Part shown: positions 62,305 to 64,000 of the stretch, piece by piece
Layout of the letters: every line of letters starts with the position of its first letter
Numbering within the stretch: position 1 is the first letter of the stretch
From: Campylobacter sp.
GTDB lineage: Bacteria; Campylobacterota; Campylobacteria; Campylobacterales; Campylobacteraceae
DNA: 64,000 nucleotides
NCBI RefSeq assembly: GCF_019423325.1
Contig: NZ_JAHZBQ010000003.1
Location: forward strand, 324,908 to 388,907
Direction: 5' to 3'
Made by a program: the position numbers and the translations under genes
The notes under the pieces: model-generated
Told to the model about the DNA's origin: nothing
What the model saw: only the letters and a program-made list of their open reading frames with translations
Database searches by the model: none

Positions 62305-62691
62305 TTAAAAGCTGATATTTTCGCTCTCCGGTACAGCAATAGCGTCGTTTTTATGCATTTGTTTGGTCTCGATTTTACCGATATCATAAGCGCGCGGAGC
62401 AACGGAACCTGCCTTGCGCGAGATGATTCGCATATCGGTGATAGCGCCTGAGGTGGTACTTATGTAGGCAGTATCTCCCGCAGCCGCATAATATTTGCTT
62501 GCGCGAGCGGTGTATAGCTCGCCGCTGGATAGGTCTTTAAACGTATATACGTAAGCTGTGGAGCTTTGGCGAGTGTAGTTTACGATCTCGGATTTGAGCG
62601 AGCGTAAGTTGCCTGCAGGCGTCGGAGCGGTGCTTACGGCGCAGCCTGCGATGCCAAGAGCCAAAAGTGCGGAAAATATGAAATTTTTCAT
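62305..62691 (-). CDS. Putative outer-membrane lipoprotein
   Basis: 128 residues with lipoprotein signal MKNFIFSALLALGIAGC (lipobox IAGC). The mature part has beta-like strands (AYVYTFKDLSSGELYTARAS, DTAYISTTSGAITDMRIISR) and a Lys/Glu-containing end. AAGGAGACTGA precedes the ATG. No family recognised; small SH3-like lipoproteins are a possibility. Confidence 0.7.
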   Translation of the reverse strand: MKNFIFSALLALGIAGCAVSTAPTPAGNLRSLKSEIVNYTRQSSTAYVYTFKDLSSGELYTARASKYYAAAGDTAYISTTSGAITDMRIISRKAGSVAPRAYDIGKIETKQMHKNDAIAVPESENISF

Positions 62692-62998
62692 TCAGTCTCC
62701 TTAATTCGTAAAATTTGAACTTTTAGAGTAGTAGGTTTGGGCTTAAAGTTTGCTTTTTTGAGAGGCATCGGAGTGGAATTTAAACGACTATGGATGCGCT
62801 TGCGTCGCTGGCATTTGTTTTTGAGGAGCATTGAAGTGGAATTTAAACAGATCTCTCTTAGCGTTAGGCGAAGCGAGAATGCGCTTTTGGCGATTTTTCT
62901 ATATAAGTGAGGCAGAATTTAGCAGTAATCGCGAGCGAGACTTGGTAGTCGCGTCTAAATCAAACACGGTAGAACTTTAGCTTCTTTTACCTGGCTAG
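62692..62998. other. Spacer with short direct repeats
   Basis: About 300 bases. An imperfect direct repeat, GAGTGGAATTTAAACGA near 62770 and GAAGTGGAATTTAAACAG near 62841, is each preceded by GAGGCAT or GAGGAGCAT and followed at some distance by ATGCGCTT. No gene seen. Confidence 0.45.
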
Positions 62999-63397
62999 CT
63001 TGCATCAGCACTCTTTGCGGCGCTGACTGCGATATTTGCAAAAATCGGGCTTGAAGGCATCAACTCTCACTTCGCAACTTTTATCCGCACGATCATCATC
63101 GCCCTATGTCTCGCCATATTCTTGCGCTACGCTAAAGCCTGGCAGCCGTTATCGAGCCTAACCCCTCGCAACTGGGTATTTTTGATACTAAGCGGGCTGG
63201 CTACGGGTGCATCGTGGCTAGCGTATTTCAAAGCCCTACAAATCGGCAAAGCCTATCAAGTAGCACCGATCGATAAACTAAGCGTAGTACTCGTTGTGAT
63301 CATCGCCGTGATCTTTTTAGGCGAGCGCCCGAGTCTTCGCGAATGGCTTGCGCTAGCACTCATCGGCACAGGCGTGATAATACTAGCATTTAAATAG
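62999..63397 (+). pseudogene. EamA-family transporter, start lost by frameshift
   Basis: The frame after a TAG at 62996-62998 reads LASALFAALTAIFAKIGLEG, then ATFIRTIIIALCLAIFLRYA, NWVFLILSGLATGASWLAYF, LSVVLVVIIAVIFLGERPSL, LALIGTGVIILAFK: a complete single-domain EamA/DMT exporter from its first helix on. It has no start codon in frame before the first helix. The expected N-terminal residues (FFYLAS) appear in the neighbouring frame just upstream, so a single-base indel has separated them. A shorter product from a TTG at 63122 is possible but would lack the first helix. Confidence 0.6.
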
Positions 63398-63926
63398 GGT
63401 AAAATTTGCCCTAAACCTATCTCTTGTGGTCTTTTTAAGCGCCACTCTCGCACTACGCTATACACTTTGATCAGATAAACCCACTGCCGCTTCTGCAAAA
63501 TTGCCGCCCTAAACCGCTATGATTTCTTATGGCTTGACTTTAGCCTACACGATTTCTAGGCATTATCTGAAACGCGCCGGTAATCGATTTGCCGATACCT
63601 TGCTGTAGTTAGGCGGTCTTTAAGGTAATTTTAGTTCTGCTTAAAAGCAGTGAGATTAAAATTTATGAGAAATCAAGAATTTACACCTTAAAATTCCAAA
63701 AAATATCGACTCGCCGTACCATAAAATAAAATCGCATCCGCAAGTTTAAATCGAACTGTAAACTTCTAAATCTACAGTATGGTTGATCACAAGCTAATTA
63801 CGCAAGATGCGAATTGAAATCTTGCACACTTCCATAGCTCCGCCTAAATCTATATACTTGCTGCCTAACCCTTGCAATCGCCGCAAGCGCTAGGCTTATA
63901 GAATAATAAGCTAAGATCGGGAGAAA
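63398..63926. other. Spacer, no gene seen
   Basis: About 530 bases between the EamA remnant and the next gene's stop. No supported frame, tRNA or clear terminator was recognised. Confidence 0.45.
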
Positions 63927-64000
63927 TTACTCTCCCTTACCCTTCTTACCCCTCTTACCTTTAGCCTTAGATGGTCCCTCTTCTTTAGCTTCGTCTTTCA
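63927..64000 (-). CDS. C-terminal end of an unidentified gene cut by the window edge
   Basis: On the minus strand the frame open at the window edge ends with a Lys/Gly/Glu-rich tail (KDEAKEEGPSKAK, then KGKRGKKGKGE) and TAA at 63929-63927. Such basic tails are common in RNA-binding proteins and helicases, but the 23 visible residues do not identify the protein. Confidence 0.5.
   Translation of the reverse strand, partial: KDEAKEEGPSKAKGKRGKKGKGE

Overview
The window comes from a Campylobacter. It carries a PglB-type bacterial oligosaccharyltransferase with the WWDYGY motif, a PorA/MOMP-type porin, a selenocysteine formate dehydrogenase region of epsilonproteobacterial type, a threonyl-tRNA synthetase without a TGS domain, poly-G contingency tracts, and spacers full of AAATTT/AAATTTTA words. 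The GC content is intermediate, well above that of C. jejuni, which suggests one of the oral or anaerobic species (C. gracilis, C. showae or C. rectus type). The species cannot be fixed from the sequence alone.

Layout. 1-15.3 kb: a truncated MBOAT acyltransferase, metE, a small outer-membrane barrel, an isolated pglB, small exported proteins, carboxynorspermidine dehydrogenase, a DUF2892 gene, and an operon of a TraT-like lipoprotein, a low-complexity membrane protein and a LysE-type exporter. 15.5-26.4 kb: a formate dehydrogenase region (fdhB, Sec-containing fdhA, a Tat-targeted small protein, a TorD-like chaperone, a polyferredoxin) divergent from selA-selB, so the Sec insertion factors sit next to their client. 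A DsbC/G-like thioredoxin-fold protein follows. 26.7-28.7 kb: a spherulin-4-type glycoside hydrolase domain fused to an autotransporter beta-barrel.

28.8-46.7 kb: rplT, rpmI, infC and thrS occur in their classical order and orientation, but about 15 kb of AT-rich glycan genes lie between infC and rpmI. That locus has CDP-sugar genes (rfbF, rfbG, rfbH), a chain of ThDP enzyme, SDR, dehydroquinate-synthase-like cyclase, HpcH/HpaI aldolase and epimerase, a gtrA/gtrB pair with a large membrane partner, an abequosyltransferase-like GT2, and a Wzx-like flippase. The start/stop overlaps indicate one translationally coupled operon that makes and exports an unusual dideoxy, branched or carbocyclic glycan.

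46.8-64 kb: an MFS exporter, a WaaP-like kinase, tRNA-Glu, endonuclease IV, a Sel1-repeat protein with a G11 tract in its promoter, glutamate racemase with a large low-complexity insert, a lipoprotein gene switched out of frame by a G8 tract, an NhaC antiporter, an SDR, a DJ-1/PfpI protein beside a decayed gene, cytochrome c, the PorA-like porin and a decayed EamA transporter. Just upstream of the porin gene is a candidate small RNA with its own TATAAT box, a strong terminator, and 10 nt complementary to the porin ribosome-binding site. Four proteins (SelA, MurI, the TorD-like chaperone and a hypothetical) carry lineage-specific Asn/Ser/Ala-rich inserts or tails, apparently grown from the AAATTT word and short tandem repeats. 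No tRNA-Sec gene, selD, CRISPR array, rRNA or insertion sequence was seen.
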